Assembly (NCBI GenBank): GCA_016711805.1
Contig: JADJSH010000003.1
Location: 124,001-188,000, forward strand
Direction: 5' to 3'
From: Bacteroidota bacterium
Lineage (GTDB): Bacteria > Bacteroidota > Bacteroidia > B-17B0 > Aurantibacillaceae
Length of the DNA: 64,000 bases
This document shows, in pieces, positions 10,189 to 18,221 of the stretch. The stretch's first letter is position 1. Each line of letters starts with the position of its first letter. The notes under the pieces are model-generated. The model saw only the letters and a list, made by a program, of their open reading frames with translations. It searched no databases and was not told the DNA's origin. The translations under genes were made by a program, and so were the position numbers.

Positions 10189-12093
10189 ATGTATAAATCA
10201 AAAAGTGAAATTCCTAAAGCATTAGAATACTATAACAAAAGCTTAAATATTAGACCCAAAATTAATGATAAAAAAGGCCAGGCAGAATCATATAATAACA
10301 TCGGCGTAATTTTTGACTATCAGGGGGATGTCAATAAAACCTTGGAGTATTACAATAAAAGCTTAAAGCTAAAAGAAGAAATTGGTGATGAAAAAGAAAT
10401 TGCCACAACTCGCAATAACATTGGCTTGCTTTATGGTATTCAAGGTGACATAACAAAGGCTATAGAATACTTTAATAAAAATTTGAAGATGCAAGCTAAA
10501 ATAAATGATTTGGCGGGCATGGCATTATCATATAATAATATTGGATACGTCTCCGACTTACAAAAAGATTTTACAAAAGCACTAGAAAACTACAAAATAA
10601 GTTTAAGAATATACCAAGACATTGGAGATAAAAATAGTATCTCACGAGAATTAAATAATATAGGCGTGCTATATTTTAAACAAAATGACTTTCCTTTAGC
10701 ATTGAGATATTATTTAGAAAGTCTTGAAATCTTTGAAGAAACCAAAAATTTACAGCAAAAAGGAAATGTTCTTCACAATATTGGGAAAATCTATTTTAAA
10801 CAAAAAAACTATAAACAAGCATTGTACTATGGCACACAAGCTTTGGATATAGGGCAAGAATTGGGCTTTCCATACAATATTATGCCTGCAGCTTCTCTAC
10901 TTAATCAAATACATAAAGCCACTGGAAATCCTATAAAGGCATTGGAGTATTATGAACTGTATATATTGATGCGAGATAGTATTAACAATACAGAAACGCG
11001 TAAATCAGCAATCAAATCACTTTTAAAATACGAGTACGAAAAGAAAACGGCAGCTGATAGCATAAAAGTAGCGGAAGAAAAAAAGGTAACCGCAGCACAA
11101 TTAAAGCAAGAAAAAACACAACGCTTTGCATTATATGGAGGCTTAGCTTTAGTGTTAGTATTTGCAGGTTTTATGTTCAATCGTTTTAGAATCACACAAA
11201 AACAAAAACACATTATCGAACTCAAAGAAAAAGAAACGCAACTACAAAAAAGCATCATAGAAGAAAAGCACAAAGAAATTACAGATAGTATAAATTATGC
11301 TGAACGAATACAACGAAGTTTTTTAGCAACAAAGGAATTATTGGATGAAAATCTTTCCTCCCCTCGGGGAGGTGCCGAAGGCGGAGGGGGGTATTTTGTT
11401 TTCTTTAAACCCAAAGATGTAGTTAGTGGTGACTTCTATTGGTCAGCTAAATTAAGTAATGGAAACTTTGCTTTAGCAACAGCCGATAGCACAGGCCACG
11501 GCGTACCAGGCGCCATTATGAGTTTATTAAACGTTACTAGTTTAGAAAAAGCCATTGAACATCATACAAACCCAGCAGACATTTTAAACCATACGCGTCA
11601 AACGATTATTGAACGTTTAAAAAAAGATGGTAGTGAAGAAGGCGGAAAAGATGGAATGGATTGTAGTTTGTTGGTGTTTGATTTTGTTTCCCCCTTTGAA
11701 GGTGGTGCCCAAAGGGCGGGGGATGTTGCAGCTATACTTCACATTTCTGCTGCTAATAATCCAGTGTGGATTATTAGAAATAATGAACTCATCGAAATCA
11801 AACCTGATAAAATGCCTGTTGGTAAAAGCTATAAACAAGATCAATCATTTACAACACATACGTTAGAGTTACAAAAAGGCGATACAATTTATACATTAAC
11901 CGATGGTTTCCCTGATCAATTTGGAGGTGATAAAGGCAAAAAGTTTATGAGCAAAAAATTAAAGGAACTACTATTAGCTAATGTTCATTTACCAATTGCT
12001 CAGCAAAAAGAATTACTCGACTCAACCTTTAAAAACTGGGTGGGGGATTTAGAACAAGTGGATGATGTAACCGTGATTGGGATTAAAGTGTAA
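10189..12093 (+). CDS. Fragment of paralogue 3: TPRs, membrane span and PP2C domain
   Basis: 634-residue open frame; the true frame can be followed upstream to about 10127. It contains TPR units (ALEYYNKSLNIRPKINDKKG type), the coiled coil, the membrane span YGGLALVLVFAGFMFNRF and the PP2C motifs GDFYW, DSTGHG, TDGFPDQ and DDV. Confidence 0.7.
   Translation: MYKSKSEIPKALEYYNKSLNIRPKINDKKGQAESYNNIGVIFDYQGDVNKTLEYYNKSLKLKEEIGDEKEIATTRNNIGLLYGIQGDITKAIEYFNKNLKMQAKINDLAGMALSYNNIGYVSDLQKDFTKALENYKISLRIYQDIGDKNSISRELNNIGVLYFKQNDFPLALRYYLESLEIFEETKNLQQKGNVLHNIGKIYFKQKNYKQALYYGTQALDIGQELGFPYNIMPAASLLNQIHKATGNPIKALEYYELYILMRDSINNTETRKSAIKSLLKYEYEKKTAADSIKVAEEKKVTAAQLKQEKTQRFALYGGLALVLVFAGFMFNRFRITQKQKHIIELKEKETQLQKSIIEEKHKEITDSINYAERIQRSFLATKELLDENLSSPRGGAEGGGGYFVFFKPKDVVSGDFYWSAKLSNGNFALATADSTGHGVPGAIMSLLNVTSLEKAIEHHTNPADILNHTRQTIIERLKKDGSEEGGKDGMDCSLLVFDFVSPFEGGAQRAGDVAAILHISAANNPVWIIRNNELIEIKPDKMPVGKSYKQDQSFTTHTLELQKGDTIYTLTDGFPDQFGGDKGKKFMSKKLKELLLANVHLPIAQQKELLDSTFKNWVGDLEQVDDVTVIGIKV
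11357..11390. repeat. In-frame palindromic element (type P1), copy 3
   Basis: Third copy of the GC-rich compound palindrome, in the same codon position as in paralogues 1 and 2. Its left arm reads CCTCCCCTC instead of CCTCCCTGC. Confidence 0.7.
11690..11722. repeat. In-frame palindromic element (type P3) unique to paralogue 3
   Basis: Inverted arms CCCCC (11690-11694) and GGGGG (11718-11722) around an inner GCCC-AAA-GGGC hairpin (11707-11717). The extra residues (about SPFEGGAQRAGDVAA) fall between LLVFDF and LHISAANNPVWI, where paralogues 1 and 2 have only a few residues. The frame is preserved. Confidence 0.7.
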
Positions 12094-12132
12094 TTTTTTG
12101 TTACTTTTAATCTCCTTCTGTATTATGATACT

Positions 12133-13332
12133 ATGCGACTAATCTTACTTTTACTATTATCTATACAGTTGTTTTCTCAAACCAAAAAACTAGATACTGT
12201 TTTTTGTGATTGTAATCAAGCCAAAGTCATTCCTGTTAATAGTAAAAGCATATACGGAAAAACCATTGCACCTAAAGGATTTGGAGAGATAAAAGAAATT
12301 AGTCCGGCAAAACAAAAAACAACTTACGCCTTCGAAAAAGAACATAATTCGTCTTGGTATAAATTGATAATAAATGTGAGTGGCGAATTAACCATGAATG
12401 TTATTCCAACTAAAGCAGATGATGATTATGATTTTATGTTATTTAAAACAGCTAAAACTAATTTTTGTGATAGCTTACAGAAACATAAAATAAACCCTGT
12501 CAGAGCTTGTATTAGTAGAGATAAAGAAGAGTTGAATGGCAAAACAGGGTTAAATTATAAATCAACGAAAGAGTTGGTAAAACAGGGCGTTGGTGCTGCC
12601 TACTGTAAAAGCCTGCCTGTCAAAAAAGGAGAAATCTATTATTTAGTATTAGATAATGTTTACGAAAAAGGGGATGGACATACTCTTGAATTTGAAATTT
12701 CACAGCCTGTTTTATTTAAAGGAACAGTGACAGATGATAATAGTAAAGCCATTAAAACAGAAATTGCTTTAACGAATCAAAAAGGGGATACCGTATTGCT
12801 TGAAAAAACAGCAGATGATGGCAGCTACAGTTTTATTGCTCCACTCACCAAAAATCAATCGTATAATTTAAATTTTTATAACGATAGTAGCTTTAGTTTT
12901 ACCAAAAGTATTACGCTTGCCGATACCGCACAATTAAAAACGCTAAAAACTGTTTTACCAAAGCTCAAAAAAGGAAACAAATATTCTATTGGCTCTATTA
13001 ATTTTGTCGGAGGCTCTGTACAATATTTACCTAGAGCAATTCCATCCATGAATAATTTAGCAAAGCTATTAAAGAAGAATGCGAATTTGCGAATTAAAAT
13101 TATTGGCCACTCCAACGGCAGAGACATGCAAGATGAAAAAGGGATTATTGCTTTTACAAAAGGAAGAGCAACTACTATTCGCAACTATTTAGCTATACAA
13201 GGCATTGATGAAAAACGAATAGAAATTGACGGTAAGGGCGATCACGAAATGTTATTTAAACTAAACGCAACAACAACGGCAGATCAACAAGAACAAAATA
13301 GAAGAGTAGAAATTTTGGTGTTAGATTTTTAA
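12133..13332 (+). CDS. OmpA-family outer-membrane/peptidoglycan-binding protein
   Basis: 399 residues with a signal peptide (MRLILLLLLSIQLFSQ), then a beta-rich region of about 180 residues (GEIKEISPAKQKTTYAFEK...). A carboxypeptidase-regulatory-like segment follows (about 197-265, GTVTDDNSKAIKTEIALTNQKGDTVLLE) and then a C-terminal OmpA-like domain. The last shows LRIKIIGHSNGRD, GRATTIRNYLAIQGIDEKRIEIDGKGD and the final QNRRVEILV motif. It probably anchors the outer membrane to peptidoglycan from the periplasm. It starts about 40 bp after the PP2C array on the same strand, so it may be co-transcribed. The stop abuts that of the convergent gene with no spacer. Confidence 0.85.
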   Translation: MRLILLLLLSIQLFSQTKKLDTVFCDCNQAKVIPVNSKSIYGKTIAPKGFGEIKEISPAKQKTTYAFEKEHNSSWYKLIINVSGELTMNVIPTKADDDYDFMLFKTAKTNFCDSLQKHKINPVRACISRDKEELNGKTGLNYKSTKELVKQGVGAAYCKSLPVKKGEIYYLVLDNVYEKGDGHTLEFEISQPVLFKGTVTDDNSKAIKTEIALTNQKGDTVLLEKTADDGSYSFIAPLTKNQSYNLNFYNDSSFSFTKSITLADTAQLKTLKTVLPKLKKGNKYSIGSINFVGGSVQYLPRAIPSMNNLAKLLKKNANLRIKIIGHSNGRDMQDEKGIIAFTKGRATTIRNYLAIQGIDEKRIEIDGKGDHEMLFKLNATTTADQQEQNRRVEILVLDF

Positions 13333-14514
13333 TTACTTTTCTATTACTAGTTTTTTAGTAATCAATTTATCATTTGAATAAACCGTTACAAAATAAATCC
13401 CTTGCACAAATGCGCTCACGTCAATCTCTTTAGATGACTGGCAGATTTCCACCATAAAAACTTCCTCTCCCAAAATATTTTTTATAGAAAGTTGTACTGG
13501 ATTCATTAGTTCTGACGTTTCAATTGTTATAATATCTTTGGCTGGATTAGGATACACTGAAACACTCATACTCTCTTTTATGTTATCTAATATGCTAGTG
13601 GTTAAATTCTTTTTAGGTAAAAAACTATAAGCAAACCACTGTATGCCTTCGAGTTGAATATAGTTTTTCCAAAGACCTGTTTCGGCAGTCAAACTGCTAG
13701 CTAAATTTGTATACGGAAGAAAAAACGGATTCGCATTAACCCAGGTTTGCATAAAAGAAGGCTCTGAGCTATATAAGGGCATAACTTTTATGTTTGAATT
13801 ATCTGTTGCTAAACTTTGCAAGCGCGGCTTCACGTAGTTATATTGATATGATTGAGAATAATTTGCGGAAGGAATATATATACTTAATAATACCCTGTCA
13901 ACCCCTGTTTGCACAATTTGCTTTCCTTGCCCAGCATTGAAAAATCCGAAGTAAGCTTCTGATTTTTGCCCTGTTGCATTTGCTAAAGAATCAATTCGTT
14001 TCAATGTTTTTTTATAAAAACCAAAGGCTCCGGCGGTATCACAACTAAACCCGTTCGGTTGCAAATATGTTGTGCAATAATAGGAGCCAGATGTAACAGA
14101 AGAAGAAATCCAAAACTCAAATTCCAAATTATATACATCCACTTTTTGATTAGGCGAGGAGTGTTGTTGATTATAAACATAAATCACATTTCTGAAAAAA
14201 GTATAATTTTCAGCAGCAACGCCAACTTCTGTAATGCTGTACTGAGTTTTGGCTTTATTAATAAAGTTAGCAAACACTTGGGCCGTGGTAGTATTTGTTA
14301 ACGGCGTAACGCTATTAACCTGATGAACATTATATAGAGTTATATAATTAAATCCATTGTTTTTGGCAAATAACAAAACACTATCCTCTCTTACTGTATT
14401 TCCTAAAATGGAATTAAATCCATCAACATAAAAACCCTTAATGTTTTGTGATTGCAAATTGAAAAAAAGAATCGTCAACAACACTAATACTGGCAGTTTT
14501 TTCATCATTATCAT
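13333..14514 (-). CDS. Secreted protein of unknown function with T9SS type A sorting domain
   Basis: 393 residues. An N-terminal signal peptide (MIMMKKLPVLVLLTILFFNLQS) is followed by a body of about 290 residues that I do not recognise. It opens with NIKGFYVDGFNSILGN and a pattern of alternating strands and helices that could be a barrel-type fold, but no catalytic motif is evident. The last 75 or so residues are a type A T9SS C-terminal domain (VYPNPAKDIITIETSELM to ITKKLVIEK). The product should therefore cross the outer membrane through the type IX system and be released or attached at the surface. The upstream gene on the same strand ends 9 bp before its start, so the pair looks co-transcribed. 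Confidence 0.8.
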   Translation of the reverse strand: MIMMKKLPVLVLLTILFFNLQSQNIKGFYVDGFNSILGNTVREDSVLLFAKNNGFNYITLYNVHQVNSVTPLTNTTTAQVFANFINKAKTQYSITEVGVAAENYTFFRNVIYVYNQQHSSPNQKVDVYNLEFEFWISSSVTSGSYYCTTYLQPNGFSCDTAGAFGFYKKTLKRIDSLANATGQKSEAYFGFFNAGQGKQIVQTGVDRVLLSIYIPSANYSQSYQYNYVKPRLQSLATDNSNIKVMPLYSSEPSFMQTWVNANPFFLPYTNLASSLTAETGLWKNYIQLEGIQWFAYSFLPKKNLTTSILDNIKESMSVSVYPNPAKDIITIETSELMNPVQLSIKNILGEEVFMVEICQSSKEIDVSAFVQGIYFVTVYSNDKLITKKLVIEK

Positions 14515-14523
14515 TAGTGAATT

Positions 14524-15009
14524 TTAATGCTTTTCTTCTTCTGGCTGAGGCATCGCACTTTTAAGTGCCTTAAAAAATTCCACCAATTGCAACTTTTGAG
14601 CGTCCGTTAATTTAGCTTCTCCATGCATCAAAGTGTATGAGCTCATTGGCATTTCCCCTTCTTCCACCATTTCAATACACTCTTCTAATTTGTGGTGTTT
14701 GCGCTTATCTTTATAAGTGCCCCAAATCGAGAAATTTAAATGATGACTTCCCTCATCAATATGGTGCTTTATCCACCAAGATACAGGTGCAATATTGGTG
14801 TACCAAGGATACGTTGGTTGATTGGAATGACAATCGTAACAAGCAATTTTTAAAGTATTAGCTACCTCAGCATTTGCCGATGTTAATGCTATAAAATCGG
14901 TGGCAGGATTTACGGGTTCTGTAGTTTTATCTATTCTAATAGATTGGATAACCAAGAATAAAAACACTAATAATATACCAATGTTTTTCAAAGTCAACAT
15001 TTTCTTCAT
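14524..15009 (-). CDS. Haem-binding-domain protein (cytochrome c-like CxxCH)
   Basis: 161 residues with an N-terminal hydrophobic segment (IGILLVFLFLVIQSI, about 10-24) acting as signal or anchor. One haem c attachment motif CYDCH lies at residues 57-61. The following segment, SNQPTYPWYTNIAPVSWW...DEGSHHLNFSIWG, is typical of the Bacteroidota haem-binding domain family (Haem_bd). A Met-rich stretch (EMPMSSYTLMH) could supply the distal ligand. It is probably a periplasmic electron carrier or haem protein; its redox partner is not encoded here. It lies upstream of, and in the same direction as, the type A cargo gene. Confidence 0.85.
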   Translation of the reverse strand: MKKMLTLKNIGILLVFLFLVIQSIRIDKTTEPVNPATDFIALTSANAEVANTLKIACYDCHSNQPTYPWYTNIAPVSWWIKHHIDEGSHHLNFSIWGTYKDKRKHHKLEECIEMVEEGEMPMSSYTLMHGEAKLTDAQKLQLVEFFKALKSAMPQPEEEKH

Positions 15010-15096
15010 GTTCTAAAAAATTATAAAATAATAACAATAAGTAAATATGGCGTTATTTTTTAAATCTTACCTTTAAAGTCACAAAATATTTTTAAT

Positions 15097-15104
15097 TACC
15101 TTTG
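15097..15104 (+). promoter_or_regulatory. Bacteroidota -7 promoter element TACCTTTG
   Basis: Exact match to the TAnnTTTG -7 consensus, ending 5 bases before the ATG at 15109. If used, transcription would start at or next to the start codon, giving a leaderless or nearly leaderless mRNA. No convincing -33 TTG is apparent. Confidence 0.45.
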
Positions 15105-15108
15105 TTCT

Positions 15109-16122
15109 ATGCGTAAATTTATTTCCTCTAGTTTATTGTTATTAAGCATCTCTGCTAGTTTTGCTCAAACAAAAGCACCCATCACAGTTGCCTTATATAA
15201 CTGCGAAAACTTTTTTGATACTAAAGATGATCCTAATAAAAAAGACGATGAGTTTTTGCCTGAATCTCCGCTAAAATGGGACGAAACACGTTTCATGAAC
15301 AAGCTAACTAAAATTGCACAAGTATTAGATTCAACAGTGGCTGGTCCTGGCTTACCTAATTTAGTAGGATTAGTAGAAGTTGAAAATAAAGAAGTGTTAG
15401 AAGACTTAGTTTCTAAATCTCAATTAAAAGCCTCTTCTTATGGTGTGCTTTGTACAGATAGTCCTGATGAACGCAGTATTGATGTTGGCTTATTATATGA
15501 TAAATCTATTTTTAGTTTAGTAGAATTCAAAGAATTAAATGCTACAAATCCTTCTTTAGGTGATTATAAAACACGTAACGTCTTATTCGCAACACTAAAA
15601 GCAACCAATGGAGATATAATATATGTGTTTGTAAACCATTGGCCAAGTAGACGAGAAGGCGAAAAAGAATCTGAACCTCGCCGTATTTATGCAGCCGAAC
15701 AAGTACGCGCAAAAATCAATGAACTACAAAAGAAAGACGCAAAAGCTAAAGTGATTGTGATGGGCGATTTTAACGACCATCCTGATAACAATAGTATTTT
15801 AAATACGTTGAAAGCAAACAATAAGCCAAAAGATAAAAGTGAATTATACAATGCTTATCAAACTTTAGATGCAGCTAAACAAGGCACGCACTATTATGAT
15901 AAAGAATGGAGAGTATTGGATCAAATTATCGTTTCGCAAGGCTTTATTGGCGCTAAAAAAGGATACAAGTTTAATCCAAAAAATGCCTTTATTTTAAAGA
16001 AAGATTTTGTGTTATTTAAAAATGCTAAAACAGGCGAAGAAAGGCCCAATCGCACTTATGGCGGAGAAAAATACTATAATGGCTATAGCGATCACTTATC
16101 GGTTTATATAACGTTAGACTAG
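15109..16122 (+). CDS. Secreted endonuclease/exonuclease/phosphatase-family protein
   Basis: 337 residues with a signal peptide (MRKFISSSLLLLSISASFAQ) followed by an EEP fold. Motifs visible in order: ALYNCENFFD, LVEVENKEVLEDL (metal-binding Glu), VFVNHWPSRREG (catalytic His region), VIVMGDFNDHPDN and the C-terminal YSDHLSVYITL. These are the canonical Mg-dependent DNase I/phosphodiesterase-type residues, so the enzyme should cleave phosphodiester bonds in an extracytoplasmic nucleic acid or lipid substrate. The exact substrate cannot be told. It is monocistronic, with its own terminator at 16151. Confidence 0.9.
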   Translation: MRKFISSSLLLLSISASFAQTKAPITVALYNCENFFDTKDDPNKKDDEFLPESPLKWDETRFMNKLTKIAQVLDSTVAGPGLPNLVGLVEVENKEVLEDLVSKSQLKASSYGVLCTDSPDERSIDVGLLYDKSIFSLVEFKELNATNPSLGDYKTRNVLFATLKATNGDIIYVFVNHWPSRREGEKESEPRRIYAAEQVRAKINELQKKDAKAKVIVMGDFNDHPDNNSILNTLKANNKPKDKSELYNAYQTLDAAKQGTHYYDKEWRVLDQIIVSQGFIGAKKGYKFNPKNAFILKKDFVLFKNAKTGEERPNRTYGGEKYYNGYSDHLSVYITLD

Positions 16123-16150
16123 GTGTTTTTCATATAAAACCATCTATTAA

Positions 16151-16178
16151 TAGCGAGATTTATTCTCGCTATTTTTTT
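16151..16178 (+). terminator. Rho-independent terminator
   Basis: 8-bp stem TAGCGAGA (16151-16158) and TCTCGCTA (16164-16171) with a 5-base loop and seven T. Confidence 0.88.
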
Positions 16179-16242
16179 GCGCTGTTTTAGCTAATCTTCA
16201 TAAAAACTTATACCTTAGTCCTTATATAAAAAAACTAGAAAT

Positions 16243-17532
16243 ATGAAGTACTCTGCTATCAAAAAAGACTTATACATTGATAATCGCAAAAATTTTTCAA
16301 AGCATTTAAAACCAAATTCATTAGCGTTATTTGTAAGTAATGATATACTTCCAACAAATGGAGATGGTTCATTAGGTTTTATTCAAAACAGTGATTTACT
16401 TCATTTATCAGGCGTTGATCAGGAAGATACTATTTTACTGATTTATCCTGATGCAAAAGATGGAAAACAAAAAGAAATATTGTTTATTAAAGAAACAAGT
16501 GAGTTGATTGCTATTTGGGAAGGCGCTAAATTAACCAAACAACAAGCAACAGATGTTAGTGGAATTAGCAATATTATGTGGTTTCATGAGTTTGAAAAAA
16601 CGTTTAAAGCCATTGGTTTTCAAGCGGAGCACTTTTATTTAAACAGCAATGAACATACTCGCAGATACATTGATATGGAAACTGCAGAAATGCGTTTCAA
16701 TAAAAAAATAATGTCTCAATTTCCATTACACCATATTGAGCGCTCTGCTCCTATCATGCACCGCATTCGTTCCATTAAACATCCAATTGAAATTGAATTG
16801 ATGCAACAAGCTTGTAATATTACCGAAAAAGGCTTTCGTCGCTTATTAAGTTTTACAAAGCCCGGAGTAATGGAATACGAAATTGAAGCAGAATTAATTC
16901 ATGAATTTGTGAGAAACAGAAGTCGTGGTTTTGCATACGGTCCAATTATCGCAAGCGGTGGCAATGCCTGTGTATTGCATTATGTAGAAAACAATAAAGA
17001 GTGTAAAGATGGTGATGTGATATTATTAGACGTAGCTGCTGAATATGGAAACTATGCAAGTGATATGACGCGTTGTATTCCAGTAAGTGGTAAATTTACT
17101 AAACGTCAACGTGAAGTGTACGATGCTGTTTTAAGAGTAATGAAAGGCGCTGCTGCTATTTTAAAACCAGGAAATACATTTGAAAAATACAATGCAGCTG
17201 TTGGTGATATGATGACTAAAGAACTTATTCAGTTAGGATTAATTACTGAGCAAGATGTTAAAAACCAAAATCCAGCTTGGCCTGCCTATAAAAAATACTT
17301 TATGCATGGCACTTCTCACTTTATTGGGTTAGATGTGCATGATGTTGGTTTTTTTGCAGAACCAATGCAGGTTGGAATGGCATTTACAATTGAACCTGGA
17401 ATTTACATTCCAGAAGAAAATTTAGGAATACGTTTAGAAAATAATTACATCATTACAGCAACTGGAAATGATGACTTAATGAAAAACATACCATTAGAAG
17501 CGGATGAAATAGAGGCTTTAATGGCTAAATAA
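16243..17532 (+). CDS. pepP: Xaa-Pro aminopeptidase (aminopeptidase P, M24B)
   Basis: 429 residues, cytosolic, with no signal peptide. An N-terminal AMP_N domain (about 1-170; KHLKPNSLALFVSNDILPTNGD) precedes the pita-bread M24 catalytic domain. The five metal ligands are visible: two Asp in DVAAEYGNYASDMTRC, His in HGTSHFIGLDVHD, Glu in FTIEPGIYIP and Glu in IRLENNYII. It removes N-terminal residues that precede proline, in peptide turnover. The length and the GTSHFIGLDVHD motif favour the prokaryotic PepP group over prolidase. Confidence 0.92.
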   Translation: MKYSAIKKDLYIDNRKNFSKHLKPNSLALFVSNDILPTNGDGSLGFIQNSDLLHLSGVDQEDTILLIYPDAKDGKQKEILFIKETSELIAIWEGAKLTKQQATDVSGISNIMWFHEFEKTFKAIGFQAEHFYLNSNEHTRRYIDMETAEMRFNKKIMSQFPLHHIERSAPIMHRIRSIKHPIEIELMQQACNITEKGFRRLLSFTKPGVMEYEIEAELIHEFVRNRSRGFAYGPIIASGGNACVLHYVENNKECKDGDVILLDVAAEYGNYASDMTRCIPVSGKFTKRQREVYDAVLRVMKGAAAILKPGNTFEKYNAAVGDMMTKELIQLGLITEQDVKNQNPAWPAYKKYFMHGTSHFIGLDVHDVGFFAEPMQVGMAFTIEPGIYIPEENLGIRLENNYIITATGNDDLMKNIPLEADEIEALMAK

Positions 17533-17633
17533 ATCGTTAGCCTAACTTATTAAAAATCAAATAATTAGTAATTTTTACAAGGGCTTCAGGGTTACCTTTA
17601 GCCCAAAAGGGTATTAATATAAACAGTGGCTTT

Positions 17634-18194
17634 ATGGCTAAAGTAGCGTACACAGACCTTGAATTTATTGAAGGGCTCAAGCATAACAACGATGCGGTGT
17701 TGCGCGCTTTATACAAAAAGTACTACAATCTCGTTCTTAAATATGTTGTAAACAATAGTGGTAACAGTGAAGCTGCCGCCGACATTTATCAGGAAACAAT
17801 TATTGTTTTATATGAAAATGTACAAAAGCCTGCTTTTCAGCTGAATTGCCAACTACAAACCTTTATCTTTTCTATTGCTAAACGTCTTTGGTTAAAACAA
17901 TTACGAGGCAACGGGCAAATCACCCGATTTAAAGAAGATGAAGAAGGAGAAGTAGTAGACGTTACAGATGAAATATCGGATCATTTGAAAAAAGAATCTG
18001 ATATTGAAAAGATGAATGCAAGCATGGAGAATTTAGGAGAGCCTTGCAAAACACTATTAAAAGATTTTTATGTCTATAAATTAAGTATGGATGATATTTC
18101 AGAGAAATTTGGATATACCAATTCAGACAATGCAAAGACACAGAAGTACAAATGTTTACAACGTTTAAAACGTTATTTTTTTGAAGAGAAATAA
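17634..18194 (+). CDS. ECF-type RNA polymerase sigma factor (first module)
   Basis: 186 residues. The sigma-2 region (about 10-90) contains DIYQETIIVLYENV and a core-binding helix. It is joined by an acidic linker to a sigma-4 helix-turn-helix (SMDDISEKFGYTNSDNAKTQKYKCLQRLKRYF). The next gene starts 27 bp downstream and encodes a membrane protein whose N-terminus resembles an anti-sigma domain, so the two probably form a sigma/anti-sigma pair. Upstream, 17581-17605 contains an inverted GGGCT...AGCCC without a T tract. Confidence 0.88.
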   Translation: MAKVAYTDLEFIEGLKHNNDAVLRALYKKYYNLVLKYVVNNSGNSEAAADIYQETIIVLYENVQKPAFQLNCQLQTFIFSIAKRLWLKQLRGNGQITRFKEDEEGEVVDVTDEISDHLKKESDIEKMNASMENLGEPCKTLLKDFYVYKLSMDDISEKFGYTNSDNAKTQKYKCLQRLKRYFFEEK

Positions 18195-18221
18195 AGAGAG
18201 AGTATATTAATAGAGAGAGAC

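Larger units (their letters stand above)
9893..12093 (+). pseudogene. TPR/PP2C phosphatase paralogue 3, one frameshift
   Basis: Third tandem paralogue, starting 18 bp after paralogue 2 with a signal peptide (MKKQILLSTIFIIFSNHFFAQ). One base is missing near 10126: adding an A in CCCAATAAA restores PNKIIEKTFAKYYADALNNAG and joins the N-terminal piece to the rest. After that it has six or more TPR units, a coiled coil, a membrane span and a complete PP2C/SpoIIE domain. Its last 170 bases are almost identical to those of paralogue 2, suggesting recent duplication or gene conversion. It carries palindromic element P1 at 11357 and a different one, P3, at 11690. It may be functional if the frameshift is a sequencing error. 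Confidence 0.8.

Noticed and set aside
17581..17605. Inverted GGGCT...AGCCC before the first sigma gene as a terminator
   Set aside because: There is no T tract after it and the stem is only five bases; it may be incidental.
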